From: Gnomoniopsis sp. IMI 355080
Taxonomy: Eukaryota; Ascomycota; Sordariomycetes; Diaporthales; Gnomoniaceae
DNA: 64,000 bases
Direction of reading: 5' to 3'
NCBI GenBank assembly: GCA_027946555.1
Contig: JAPEVC010000002.1
Span: 1-64,000, forward strand
Part shown: positions 31,891 through 43,023 of the stretch, in pieces
How positions within the stretch are numbered: the stretch's first letter is position 1
Layout of the letters: each line of letters begins with the position of its first letter
Notes under the pieces: model-generated
What the model saw: only the letters and a program-made list of their open reading frames with translations
Databases searched by the model: none
What the model was told of the DNA's origin: nothing
Program-made: the position numbers and the translations under genes

Positions 31891-32628
31891 CTTCAATTTC
31901 TAGGCTTGAGCTGGGGGTCGAGTATGCAAAGAAACTCCCTCCTGCCTTATTTTCCAAGAGAAAGGAGGAAGTCCAGACTGAAGGCTGTCTCCCCCTTATT
32001 TTATTTCTTGTCTCAAGGGAGAAAACATAGGGACAGGGTGGAGTAGGTAATAATAAGCCCAGCTCGGATCCCGGAAGTTTCTGCTAAACCGAACTGGGGA
32101 GTATCAATGCACAGGAAGGGAACAGGCGTATGTAACAATGTGAAAACTCCTTGATGGTTATGAAATTCATGAGTTACTGCGCAGATTTTCCTGGAAGAAG
32201 CTATAATCATACATAAGGTAATCCCCGTGAATGCTCAGACTTTCTCGTCAATTCCAGATTGTCAATTTGTGCCACTCAGCCTGGTCGATTCCTGAGGTCA
32301 GGATTCAACATGTGCATGTTACTGTAGCTTTCGTCCAATGCAGTGACTTGACACGTGCACCACTCACTTGTTTCGATTCTACGCGGCTACTTAGTCACCT
32401 TGAAGTTCGCTCTGCATACTTGATCTGCAAAGATTCGAAGGTCTGCATAGAAAGACATCCAAAACGTGAGATGAAGTTCGTCGCGGCAACGGATGCTACT
32501 TTTACTTGGTAGTCCGTACATTAGTCAGCGTCGAGGCTTGCACTGAGTCAGACCGGACGTCATGTCTACACTTTGGCTGAGCGATCATTCACCCACGCGC
32601 TCAACATGAGCCGTTAACCTTTGTCAAA
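31891..32628. other. Intergenic, no gene seen
   Basis: About 0.74 kb of spacer and promoter for the zinc-finger gene. A short imperfect duplication, CTCCTGCCTTATTTTC / CTCCCCCTTATTTTA, lies at about 31940-32003. Confidence 0.5.
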
Positions 32629-34272
32629 ATGTCATTGAATCAGTTGTCGATGCTGCTAGGTCTCCCAGACTCAGACTTGAAGCAGATCGTTGACTATGCG
32701 ACCACGCTTTCCAAGGCAGAGGCGGCAGACCACTTCAAGAATCTCCTGGGCGACTCGCCGCAAGCCATAGAGTTCATATCCACCTTCAACTCGCGACGCC
32801 AGGATCCCAAACCCGCTCCGGCTCCTGCTACCAGCTCGCAGCCTGCCTCGCAGCCGGCTTCAGACGTAGATGGAGTCCCCAGACGTCCAGCAAAGCCAAA
32901 GAAGAAGAAAGCGGCAATCCATACTCCCGCGCCGCGCCAGGTCGTAGAGACGAATCCAGGGCCAGGCACTGTCTACAACAAGAAGCAGAACGATAATGAC
33001 TACATCATAGGACGCGGAGGTGCGTCAACAGCTTCGAGCAGTAAGGCGCCCTCGAGGGCAGCAACGCCCAAGACGTCCACCCCACCACCCCAAAAGGCCA
33101 ACAAGCCGCCGCCATCCGCCGCCGGCTCTCTTGTCTCCGACCTTCTGGCACCCAAGCAGAAACCCGCATCAAATCCCACATCTCGAAGCTCTACCCCTGG
33201 TCCTTCTGCATCCAAAAACAATGCGGCCAAGACGAAAGTGTCCATCACAGGCGGGACGCCTATGCACGGTGCCTCTGGAGCAGTGGCAGACCTCGACGCT
33301 GCCATCCGATCCCTGGAGATCACCACCAATTCCTCGCTGTCCCGTGGCAAGGAAGACAACGTCACCGTACGGCGCTGCAATTGCGTCGGTACACGTCACC
33401 CTGTACAAACGGCGGCACCCAATTGTCTGAAATGTGGGAAGGTGATTTGCCTCAAGGAAGGTCTCGGCCCATGCACGTTCTGCGGCAACCCGCTTCTCTC
33501 CTCTGATGAGGTCCAAGCTATGATTCGGGAGCTGAAGGTGGAGCGCGGGCGCGAGAAACAGGCTGCGGACCGCGAGGCGCATAAACGCCCAGACGTGGCC
33601 ACCGCGCCTCGGGCTTTCACAAAGGCAAGGACTGGCTACGAGGATGAGGCTCTCAGTGCAGCCGAGGCGAAAGCGAAGGAGCACAGAGACAAGCTTTTAA
33701 ATTTCCAGGCCCAGAATGCGCGCCGAACAACTGTGCGCGATGAGGCGGCGGACTTTGATGTGGCGGGCGCCATGGCTGGCACGGGAAGCATGTGGGCTTC
33801 GCCAGAAGAGAGGGCGCGAGAGCTGAAGAGGCAGCAGAAGTTACTGCGGGAGATGGAGTGGAATGCGAGGCCCGAGTATGAGAAGCGGCAGCAAGTTGTC
33901 AGCATCGATCTTGTCGGTGGGAAAGTGGTCAAGAAATTCATGGCAAAAGAGCGGCCACCCACACCTGAGGAGGATGAAAATGACGTCAAAGTCGGTGATG
34001 GTGTGCTTGAAGAGACGAATTCAAACAGAGGCACTGGCAATGCTGGAGGTGCCTTCAGCATGAACCCACTCCTGGGTAGCATGATCAAGCCCGTATATGA
34101 CCTCAAGGGGAAGGGGGAGGCTTTGGAGGGCCGCAAGGACAGAACTACTCGGTGGAGGCGGGTACAGGATGATCTTTCGAATAATGAGGATGTCATTTTG
34201 GATGGTGGTGTCTATGGAGCTAAGGATACCGCCTCTTTAGCGAACACTGGGGACGAGCCCGATTGTGGCTGA
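32629..34272 (+). CDS. ASC-1/TRIP4-type zinc-finger protein (Rqt4-like)
   Basis: A single exon of 547 residues. The C2HC5-type zinc finger is at about residues 249-288 (RRCNCVGTRHPVQTAAPNCL, CGKVICLKEGLGPCTFCG), the hallmark of activating signal cointegrator 1 (TRIP4) and yeast Rqt4. In yeast and humans this protein is part of the RQT/ASC complex with the Slh1/ASCC3 helicase, which splits collided ribosomes. The N-terminal 55 residues form a small helical domain (LSMLLGLPDSDLKQIVDYAT). Between them lies a long Pro/Ser/Lys-rich linker. The C-terminal half is charged and helical (ERGREKQAADREAHKR) and ends in a disordered region. No ASCH domain is present, as in fungi and unlike human TRIP4. 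The start is the first in-frame ATG. Confidence 0.88.
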   Translation: MSLNQLSMLLGLPDSDLKQIVDYATTLSKAEAADHFKNLLGDSPQAIEFISTFNSRRQDPKPAPAPATSSQPASQPASDVDGVPRRPAKPKKKKAAIHTPAPRQVVETNPGPGTVYNKKQNDNDYIIGRGGASTASSSKAPSRAATPKTSTPPPQKANKPPPSAAGSLVSDLLAPKQKPASNPTSRSSTPGPSASKNNAAKTKVSITGGTPMHGASGAVADLDAAIRSLEITTNSSLSRGKEDNVTVRRCNCVGTRHPVQTAAPNCLKCGKVICLKEGLGPCTFCGNPLLSSDEVQAMIRELKVERGREKQAADREAHKRPDVATAPRAFTKARTGYEDEALSAAEAKAKEHRDKLLNFQAQNARRTTVRDEAADFDVAGAMAGTGSMWASPEERARELKRQQKLLREMEWNARPEYEKRQQVVSIDLVGGKVVKKFMAKERPPTPEEDENDVKVGDGVLEETNSNRGTGNAGGAFSMNPLLGSMIKPVYDLKGKGEALEGRKDRTTRWRRVQDDLSNNEDVILDGGVYGAKDTASLANTGDEPDCG

Positions 34273-34348
34273 ACCTCTCCAAACTGAAAAAAGCTCGAAA
34301 AGACAAATTGAACCATCCATTCCATTCCACCAACTTAGAAGCTCCCGC

Positions 34349-35013
34349 TTAACGGCGGTCGCGGACGTTGCGGTCGCAGCGGGTCATGTTGCTGTTGAAC
34401 ATGCAGCAACTGCACGAGTTGCCTGTCAGGATAAAAGAGGGAGGAATCAGCTGTGATTTTCTTTTCAATGGATCAAGATGGAAGCATGTTACTTACGGTA
34501 GTTCACCTTCAGGTCGTTGACGTAGGCGTTGTTGGGGATCACGGTCCTGTCGCCAAAGCGGCGGGAGCCGTTGCCGTTGCCGGCCTCAGCGCCCTTGGCG
34601 CACACCTGGTCTGGGAGGGTTCTCTCATCGCCAGAGACGAAGACGAACAGACCGATCATGTTGGAGATCCACTGTAGGGGTGGAAGAAAGGCGTTAGCGG
34701 GAGGAGAAGCGGAGTCGACGATGAAGAGACCGTGACTAGGATCTACCGTCTTTGAGAGGAGCTAGACAGTGAGCGTTTCGTCACGGAGGCTTACCTTGTC
34801 GCTAGTGAAGTCAACGTCGGTGTTCATCTCTAGGTCGCGAACGGGAGGGGCATTCTGCAAAGACAGAGGGATGCGGTGGTCCTTGTCCAGCTCCTCCTGG
34901 TTGCGGAGGACGTCCCGGTAGAACTTTGGCAGGCCACCCACGATGTCCAGGAGGTAGCTCAAGGAGGTGGCATAGCCAGTGTAGTTATGGCCAGAGCGTG
35001 TGACTATTGCCAT
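34349..35013 (-). CDS. Hypothetical small protein with cysteine-rich tail
   Basis: Three exons, 35013..34795, 34671..34497 and 34422..34349, splice in frame to 155 residues. It starts MAIVTRSGHNYTGYATSLSY and continues through LLDIVGGLPKFYRDVLRNQE. Exon 2 encodes WISNMIGLFVFVSGDERTLP and a Gly/Asn/Arg stretch. The 24-codon last exon adds NSCSCCMFNSNMTRCDRN, with four cysteines, three of them in a CSCC cluster. There is no signal peptide. The product may be cytosolic, with the cysteines binding metal or being lipidated; this is speculative. No family was recognised. All three acceptors and donors are canonical and third positions favour C/G, so the model is likely real. The gene converges on the Rqt4-like gene. 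Confidence 0.65.
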
Positions 35014-36507
35014 GCTGGGTGGTTGCTGTGAGCTGTCTCTTCTTATTGATTGTGTGGTTGTGTGAACAGGATGATGGAGTTTCTGCCTGTTGGAGGTTGG
35101 CATGATAAACAGATTTTGCAAACAGATCTCCAGCCAACGGGCACTGAGGCTGAACATAACATCGTTGAAAACGACATCATAGTTTGATAGTCGTTGAGTT
35201 GGTGACAGAGGGCATCGTGGGACTGGCAGGGATTCAATCCCCAAGTCAGAGTGCACAACGAGCAATAGTGTACACAACTTGGCAAATGGCAACGAGTCGC
35301 ACAATATGAGGATCCTGAAAATGGAATGGAATGCGAACTCTGATGTCAAAGATCCGGAATAAGGCCCCACGAGCATCAAATCGATACTCTAGGAGAATAT
35401 GTAGGTTATGGGACTATGGGAACAGATGTCAATGCCTACATTGCTTGGTGCTCCAGACACGATTTCTCTGGCAATGGTCATTATTCACCATGCTATATAA
35501 GCCTCCTATAGGCCAGTCCTGTAATGGAGCAGTCTTGAAGTGCATCTTCATCACCATGGCTGCGTCTGGTGGTCTGCCTGCACAAATACCTAGATTGTCT
35601 GTTCAATGGACTCCTGTCCAGAGGCTAAACAGGCCCTCAGAGTGTAAGCCAAGGTAACAAATTTGAGATCTTGCGTCAACTGTTCTCATTGCCCAATTCG
35701 AGGGGCCAAGAAGAATACTGGCTCACTGACAATGACATTGGGGGCAGTATTATGAAGGCGATATCGATGTGCATCGCAACCCCCTTCAAGCCAGACCTGA
35801 TATGAGACTACTCACTCTACTTCGAAAATCATCTTTGTGTGTTCGCATATCATGAAAGACCTGAAGAAGGCTCACATGCCTTAGACTTTTGATAGTGCAT
35901 CTAAATTCCTAGCTCTTGACATAGCTATGAAGTATCAACCTCCGGGGAAAGGGGGGGGGGGGGAAGAAGAAGAAGAAGAAGAAGGGCTTAAATGAGTACT
36001 TGGTACTTGCATGCACCTTTCTACCTTAGATACCTAGTAGGTAGCTTATTTATTAGGGCAGGAGCACTATACAGTGAGATGTCTAGCATCATGTTGTGAT
36101 ATCGTCAGCCTGCAGCTTAGTGTTGTAGCAGGACCTACCCCGCAGAGTGCTCCCTGAATTGGCCAATAATGAAGCTCCGACGGATGCGGATGAGCAGGTG
36201 GCGACTGCCTCCCCCTAGCTGTGGTACGATGTCGAGTGTGGAATTATGTCAAGGCTTCTCTTGTTCCACGATATTTACGCGACTTGACATCCTTCAGTTT
36301 CTTGACCTTATCAGATATCCTAACTTGAAGAACAACGTCTCCTAAGTCTCACGCTCAAGATAGTAACCACGGCAATAGATCAGACTATACGTATACAATA
36401 CTTTTCCACAACTTGAAGCTCCCTCAGATCTACCCATCAATAAACTAAAGCTGGCTCCCTCACAAACACCAAACACCACCATCCTCCCAATCCATCCCCC
36501 GCCCACC
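35014..36507. other. Intergenic, no gene seen
   Basis: About 1.5 kb. It contains a run of G followed by GAA triplets (35950-35982) and a near-palindromic TACCTAGTAGGTA at 36031-36043. No coding frame is supported. Confidence 0.5.
35950..35982. repeat. Poly-G tract joined to GAA triplet repeat
   Basis: Around 13 G residues run directly into six GAA units. A simple-sequence repeat in intergenic DNA. Confidence 0.85.
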
Positions 36508-36786
36508 ATGTCCACCACCCAACAACAGCAACATTCCTCCAGCTTCGGCGGCGGTCCTGACGCAGATCTCGCTGCACGCCTCGCCGCTCCGGTCTCGCCC
36601 ACCACCGAAAAATCCGCTGCAGAGGCCCAGCGCCGCACCTCAGAGTGGAAGCCGCCACCAGCCCAGCGCACATTCAGCTTTGATCAACAGGAGCACAAGC
36701 GCGCCATGATGGCCGCCTCAGGGACGCTGAGCGGGACGGGGTCAGGTGCGGCTGCCCAGGAGCAAGGGTTCAGTGAGCGGTCTTGA
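36508..36786 (+). CDS. Small disordered protein, unknown function
   Basis: A single exon of 92 residues. The ATG sits in a good CCACCATG context. The protein is low in hydrophobic residues: a Gln-rich start (STTQQQQHSSS), Ala/Thr/Pro middle, a charged block SEWKPPPAQRTFSFDQQEHK that looks conserved in style, then a Gly/Ala tail. High GC in third positions supports coding. No domain, signal peptide or membrane segment is seen. It could be a regulator or a stress-related small protein, but nothing in the sequence says so. Confidence 0.6.
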   Translation: MSTTQQQQHSSSFGGGPDADLAARLAAPVSPTTEKSAAEAQRRTSEWKPPPAQRTFSFDQQEHKRAMMAASGTLSGTGSGAAAQEQGFSERS

Positions 36787-37421
36787 GCGTCGAGGGAAAA
36801 GTGAACTGGAGGTTGGAGGGGAGACGAGGTGGGTGAGCTGGATCGAATATTGGCAAGGGAAGATAGGGGGATGTTTTGTTTTTCTTCCTAACGCTTGTGA
36901 GGGCTCTCACTGCAGATTGACATTAAACGGACCGGTGGCCCAGGTATTCAGCATGCGCGGGGTTTGGTGAGAATACAGAAAAGTTGTGCATGGAACCAGA
37001 TTGCATAGCAAGTGACGAGTTGGGCATATGGTATTTGGGAAAAAGCATGGCATGGTCGTATCATTCATCCAGTGCTAGCATGATGAGCTGTGATGATTGG
37101 CTGGATATTCATATCTAATAAGAAAATTGAATTGGGAGTCTTGAATGTACACAGTCCTAACCAACTCCGACTCTGGAAACCAATGCCCATGCGTGGTATA
37201 GGGTAGACTTGAAAGGAGAGGGGGGTAGTGTATCCTCGCGTGAACAATAATCCTCCCATGGTGTGAATCCACGTCCAGAACGCCGTCCGTCCTCCTACCT
37301 AAGATTCAACTGTACAGGTTCGTACTTCGTGAGATGTTGTTTGTGTTGTGATGTTCTTCAAATGAGGGGTGCCACTTCATCAACTCTTCCACGATTCGCC
37401 AGCTGAAGGGGGCATACCATA
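36787..37421. other. Intergenic, convergent spacer
   Basis: About 0.63 kb between two convergent genes. No gene seen. Confidence 0.5.
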
Positions 37422-40400
37422 TTAAAGGCTTTGGGGTCCCAATCCGTCCATACCGCCTGTTGTGAAGTACTCGGACACAACTCCAAGCCCATAGCTGACA
37501 CCTGCAACCCACACGCCACCGATAAGTAGCCTGTGACCTAGACTCTTTCTCTGCTTCTGCTCACCATAAGCCCTATATTTAGGGCCGCTGAAGACGGGTT
37601 CCTCGCGCCTCAGGTTGATGTTATACGCGACCCGGGGCGGCGGGGGCGGTGGTAGTTTGTCTGCTTCGGTCTCGGGTAGATTGTCGTATTTGACGTAGCC
37701 CGTAGGCGAGGCAAAATTGGCACTGGCTGGAGACACCACTCTCGGACGGCCGGTCATGTCGATGGGGTTGACGGGGGATTCGGCAGACGTCGGCTCGGCG
37801 TCTGGGCCGGTAGTCTCGGTAGGGGACTTCTCGACCTGCTCAGGCTTTGATGGTCGGACCTTTCGGAAGACGAGGACGTCGCCGCTGCCGGAAGCGATCT
37901 CGAACCCTTGGGCCTCGAGGCTAGCAAAGTGAGGGAAGAACTTGGTCGGGTGAGAAAGACGAAGCAGGGCATCGGCTGGTGACAGTGCTGATGCGAAGTC
38001 GGGTACGAAAGAGGTAGTCTCTGCCATGTTGATCTTTTGCATGGTAGGGTCATATGCAAGGATCTTATAAAGAACGGGCTCATCGTTCGAAGTGGAACGC
38101 ATCTCTTCAGAAGCTTCGCGTGATTCTTCAACCGAGTTCTTGACTTCGTCTTCGCCAGCATCGCGGGTCTCTTCATGAACAGCGGGTTTCATTTCATCCT
38201 TCGCATCGTGTGCGCGATCGAGTTGCACATTTCGGCTCCAAGCCTCGGTGTTGGATGAGGGCTCAAGACTTTCGGACTCCTTCGTTACGTGATCGTCCTG
38301 GTCGACCACCGTCTTTGCGCTGCCACATCGGTTCAGCGCGGGCTGAATTTTCGAGGGTGAAGGACGGCCAAAAGCACCCTCCAGTCCGCCGTCCATGGCA
38401 TCGCTCTCAGCCGCAGCTTGGGCCTCGTACGAAGTCTGTTCTTCGGCTGGTATCGAAGACAAGGTCTGCGTCCAAGATTTCTCGAATTCCTCTGGGAAGT
38501 CACGCACGTAGTTGCCTGTGAGTTTGCGTTCCGGTACATCAACCTCTTGGTTCTTGGCTTTTGCCAACTTGACAGCCACAGCAGCTTCATGATCTTGCGT
38601 ATCTGAAAATCGCTCATGCTGGCTCATAAGCGACTCCAGCATCTCTCGATAGTTCGACTTTTTACCTTGACCTTGTTTGACTGACGCAAGCTTTTCCACG
38701 GTCTTGGAGCCGAGCAAAACTTTGTCTGCCTTCTCTTCGGGTTCCATGTATTGAGAAGTGCCAGATTGCCTGCCCTGACCTTGTCTGACGGAGAACAGCC
38801 TTTCCAGGGTCTCAGTCATCTGTCCTTTTGTTCCCTTCTCGGGTTCGATATGCTTAGAGGTATCAGACTCGATCTCCGCATTCAATGCATCTTCTTGCTC
38901 CGGTTGCAGAATCGCGGGCCCGTTTGGTTCCTGATGTATCATATCACGTGGGTTGTGCTGCATCTCTAGGTGCCTCAATTCCTCCACAGAAGAAGATTGC
39001 TTTTCGTCGGGCTCGTTGCACGTCCACGATTCATCATAAGCCTTTGCCTTGTCAGCGGTCGGACCAGTGCTCTCACCTGGCTGAACACATCTGACAGTAG
39101 TGTACTGCTTGAGCTCGGCGGCACCATACTTGGCTCGGAGACCCTCAACAGTCGATTCCGGAAAGTCTCCAGGCTCTACGAGGTGGATTGTGGACCGGTA
39201 CCGGCGAAGAACTTCGGGCTTCACAAATTCCTCTCTGATACCTAACGGTTTTCCTCCTTGCTGGTGTGAGGCATCCTGTTCCACATTCTCATTAAGCGGC
39301 TTGAAGTCTACCACGACATCAGTCTCATTCGTGGCCGGGTTGTTCTGGTTGACAACACGAGATTCGGCACCCTCAACACGGCTTGCAACTTCATCAGCCA
39401 ACGCTGACTTGTACCCAGACTCAACTATGCTTTCCTGCGGCGGTTGGAGATCGCCAAATCTTCCATGTGCTTCCTCCACAGCATTTCTGTGCTGAAATGG
39501 ACTAAAATGATTTTCAGGGAGGCCGTACACATTAGAAGCAAGATTGGAGTCCGGCGCTGAATCCTTGGCTGGCTTGTGTCTGGGCGAACCGTCGTATTTG
39601 GCATCCTGGCTGATCGAGGAAACGGCTTCCTCTGTTCTCGGCGAGACCACTGGATCGTCATCCATGGAATCAAAGGACTTGGTCTGGTTGTGTCTGTATC
39701 CACGAGACCCCGTGCTCTGAGCGGAGCCGTCGCCCTGGAAATATGGGCAGCCTTGTTGTCTCGCAGAATTGGATTGCTCGGACATGACGTCGGGGCTGGT
39801 GAATTGCGAGCGATAATCTTTGAATGTTTTGACAGGAACATCCTCGCCATTCTTGAAGCTGTTAGAGAGTGGCGGCTTCGCAACTTTGCGGTTCGTAATA
39901 GGATCGATGATATATTCATCGACTTCAACCGGCTGGCCATAACGAACATCAGAAGTGTACTTTAGCTTCCGGACCCTTCGCCGGGCGAAATGGCGATTAT
40001 GGAATTGGTCAGGCGAGACAGGCTCCTCGTCCTCACCAAACATCAGATGGTCCATGGCCCCGCGCTCGACATCTTCAATATTTCGGCCAGGGCGTACACC
40101 ATTCTTGCTGTCGGTGGCTTCAGGTCTGTTGTGATTTGAGCCATCGCAAGACCTGCCACTTGGATAGGAGCTAAGCCAGTAGCTCTTCATCATGCGCTTC
40201 AAAGCGTGTCGAGAGTCCTCAGAAAAGGGATGCTTCTCCCATGACAACCTCCTGTTCAACTGCTCAGAGTACTTGTGTTTCAGCAAGCGTTGTCGGCGTC
40301 GGAGTTCTCGGGAAAAATCGTCATCCAGATTGGACCATAGTCCCCAGCGAAAGCCCCTGGTCTGCTGTCCGAGGGCTCGAGCCGTAGCAACATGTCGAGT

Positions 40401-40448
40401 ATGGAGCGACCTTGCTCGTGGAGTAAATTGGGAAGTGGTGGTCAACAT
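37422..40448 (-). CDS. Mitochondrial serine/threonine-rich-type protein, 1008 residues
   Basis: A single exon. The start is the ATG giving MLTTTSQFTP; the in-frame codon four positions upstream is GTG. The N-terminus is Arg/Ser/Thr-rich without acids (ARSLHTRHVATARALGQQTRG), typical of a mitochondrial presequence. A conserved block at about residues 35-70 (FRWGLWSNLDDDFSRELRRRQRLLKHKY) and another near 165-210 (EYIIDPITNRKV, VKTFKDYRSQF) are separated from the C-terminal block by about 500 residues of charged, disordered sequence. The C-terminal block (LYKILAYDPTMQKINMAETTSF, DALLRLSHPTKFFPHFASLEAQGFEIASGSGDVLVFRKV) is followed by one membrane segment near the end (LLIGGVWVAGVSYGLGVV). Similar ascomycete proteins are annotated only as serine-threonine-rich; function unknown, inner-membrane location inferred. 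Confidence 0.85.
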   Translation of the reverse strand: MLTTTSQFTPRARSLHTRHVATARALGQQTRGFRWGLWSNLDDDFSRELRRRQRLLKHKYSEQLNRRLSWEKHPFSEDSRHALKRMMKSYWLSSYPSGRSCDGSNHNRPEATDSKNGVRPGRNIEDVERGAMDHLMFGEDEEPVSPDQFHNRHFARRRVRKLKYTSDVRYGQPVEVDEYIIDPITNRKVAKPPLSNSFKNGEDVPVKTFKDYRSQFTSPDVMSEQSNSARQQGCPYFQGDGSAQSTGSRGYRHNQTKSFDSMDDDPVVSPRTEEAVSSISQDAKYDGSPRHKPAKDSAPDSNLASNVYGLPENHFSPFQHRNAVEEAHGRFGDLQPPQESIVESGYKSALADEVASRVEGAESRVVNQNNPATNETDVVVDFKPLNENVEQDASHQQGGKPLGIREEFVKPEVLRRYRSTIHLVEPGDFPESTVEGLRAKYGAAELKQYTTVRCVQPGESTGPTADKAKAYDESWTCNEPDEKQSSSVEELRHLEMQHNPRDMIHQEPNGPAILQPEQEDALNAEIESDTSKHIEPEKGTKGQMTETLERLFSVRQGQGRQSGTSQYMEPEEKADKVLLGSKTVEKLASVKQGQGKKSNYREMLESLMSQHERFSDTQDHEAAVAVKLAKAKNQEVDVPERKLTGNYVRDFPEEFEKSWTQTLSSIPAEEQTSYEAQAAAESDAMDGGLEGAFGRPSPSKIQPALNRCGSAKTVVDQDDHVTKESESLEPSSNTEAWSRNVQLDRAHDAKDEMKPAVHEETRDAGEDEVKNSVEESREASEEMRSTSNDEPVLYKILAYDPTMQKINMAETTSFVPDFASALSPADALLRLSHPTKFFPHFASLEAQGFEIASGSGDVLVFRKVRPSKPEQVEKSPTETTGPDAEPTSAESPVNPIDMTGRPRVVSPASANFASPTGYVKYDNLPETEADKLPPPPPPRVAYNINLRREEPVFSGPKYRAYGEQKQRKSLGHRLLIGGVWVAGVSYGLGVVSEYFTTGGMDGLGPQSL

Positions 40449-43023
40449 GTTGAAAGACACGATGGCCCAGCCAAGACCAATCTAAAAGACCTACGTATGG
40501 GTGATCAGCACACAGGAAAAAGTGGGTGGCTCGAGTGTCCCAGAAAGGACTAATGGTACTCACGACGTGAGCGCAAGCGGAAGGAGATTGCGTATAGATC
40601 ATCCACATACCAGGTGTTGTACAAGAAAAGGTGTTTATTCAGCGGTTATAGAAAGTACCCAGGTATCCACCGGGGAAAGAAAATTCAGGTTCACGTGCTC
40701 ATGCTGAACGGAGAGGCTTAGGAGTATATAGTCCTCGCGCCGACGGGGATAGTCACGACAGCGAAGACATGTGATAATAGGGATTGATCTATGAAATAGG
40801 CTGCCAGAAGCACTGTTGAACGACCAACCAGGGTCAGAGGCAAGACACACCCGGCATCAACTTTGAAGAGACTATGACCACTTCATCAAGCCGGTGATGA
40901 GGATGCGAAAGGGCGAAGGTTTGTGCCTTTCGATAGGCAATGTATCATTGGGCAGAGTGTTGGAGAAGAAGAAGTCGCGAGGTCGAAGTTGAGGTGAGGG
41001 GCACGGGGGAGGATGTGCTATGTAAGTTGCCCACTAAGGACGGGCAGTACGTAGCTGCAGATACTTGTACATGGGGCACGTGCTAACGGATTACCAGAAC
41101 CGTCGATTGGAAACGACTCAACCCTCGATTTGCAACGTTTCTACTATCTCGGGTACTAGGGCTTTCCATTATCATTCCCAGTCGACCGCTTTGACACAAC
41201 GATTCTTGCTTTTCTTCTTTGTTATTAGGGGAGATCTCATTGTGTCCCATTGCACCCAAGCGAGAGCTCATGCGACGAGGTACCTATCAGAAGCATCCCC
41301 CGCCCTGACACCTCTCAATCGTGGGGTAGCGGGGAGCGGGAACAGACCCAGACTAGGCCCCCACGGCCCAGGGTCGGATAATGATCCATGTGGTAGAGAG
41401 ACAATCCTGGTATCCCAGAAATGTGACAGACACGAAAAATACCCGGATTCCTCATATGATGCGAGGAACGAAGGGCGGAGCATGTAAGGTGTCTATAGCT
41501 TGTGCATTTACCCAGGTACATATTTACTCTTGGAGTTGAAGCAGCTAGCTAATAAATAAGAACTACGTTAGTGAGTTCCCGGGTCGTCTGGAAGGGTTGA
41601 GGTGACGTCACTCGTCTTACATCCAGAAGTCGCCCGGTTGGGGGGAAGGGCCGCGGTGGTGTAATGCAAAATACCTAGGTCCTCCGAACAGAACGATAAT
41701 CGGTATCTTCCCATTTGGCTGCTAAATGCTTGTCACATTGCAACGATTTTATCATCAGCGACCACAACCTTGATAGAACTTTCATAGCTCGGCTGAACAC
41801 TGGGACACTACCAAGTCACTCTGGCATTGGTCACCTTCAACTCGAGCACGGACGGTTTGTAGATGTCAATGTCCTGGAATTCGAGCGCGTTGAAGCTACC
41901 AAAGGCTTGTTAATCTTGAGTTCGCTCATAAATTCTGATTTAGAGTGACCTTGCATCCACTGGGCTTCCAAGGGGGGGGGGAACCCTTCATGATTACATT
42001 TGAAAGCCGGCAGACTACATGGTAGTCTGGGCTAGCGGGGCGTGGTGTAAGTCCTCGCGGTGTGAATCATCATCCACTCACAAAAATAACTCGCCAGGCA
42101 TAGTTTTGCACGCTACGGGCCTATGGTTGTACCGGACCAGGAGCTATCTACATTCCCATGGCTTCACAGACAGCTTATCACAGCCACAGTCATGATATGA
42201 ATTTTCACTTTAAATATACGAATGGAATTTTCAGGGTGAATATGATCGATGAAAGATTTCTCTGGGCCCAAATGATACAAATACAAATTTTGGGCGAGGT
42301 TTTGAAGATTCCTGACTTACGGTAGTCAGCTAAGCTAGCCAGCGTTAGATGGCGCTAATCATGACTAGAAAGAAATGTGGCACGTGCACGGACGATCCTC
42401 AACTTCTCAGACCTATATGATAAATTCGAACTCCCTCGTACTCACTCAAATCCACCGACAGTACCCATTTCTCAAGATTCGTTCAATTGCATGTACGAGT
42501 TTTTTCCGTTCCAAGGAAATTTCCTCTTCCAACTTTGAACTCGCAAGTCTATACTGTTACATCAGCCTTATCACAGTATACTATCAGTACCCTGCAACTC
42601 TGCAGGGGCACTGCAGATTTCCGTCTGCGGTACTTTTATGACAGGAACCGCTTAGGCCTGTCTGGCTCAAGTGTCTTAGCGCACAGAATTACGACTCGCG
42701 GGATAATCCCCACCGAACCTGGCGCCTGGTGCTACTATGACATCGTGCTGCTCACCCACAGCTGTATAGACATTTTACGGTTGCAAGCACTTCGCCTCGA
42801 CAGCCTGACTTCTACAACATTTCTTGCCATTCAATTCTGTGCCAACACTGAAGGCAGCCAGACAGGCGACATCTTTCAATACATTACCTAAACCTTTTCC
42901 CTTCTTACTCTAGGCGCTCGAGTTGTACCAAACTTTACACTGCCACCAAAAGGCAGCCAGGCGACGACGCCTCGATTCGCCGTTCCCATATCTTGCTCCT
43001 AGCTTTAGACCTCAACTCTGAAT
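40449..43023. other. Long divergent intergenic region
   Basis: About 2.6 kb between two outward-reading genes. Several open frames (for example 41065-41487 and 42487-42891) have no gene-like composition. The region holds a near-palindrome TACCTAGGT (41672-41680), a poly-G run (about 41971-41980) and, towards 42900, pyrimidine-rich 5' leader sequence of the listerin gene. Confidence 0.5.
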
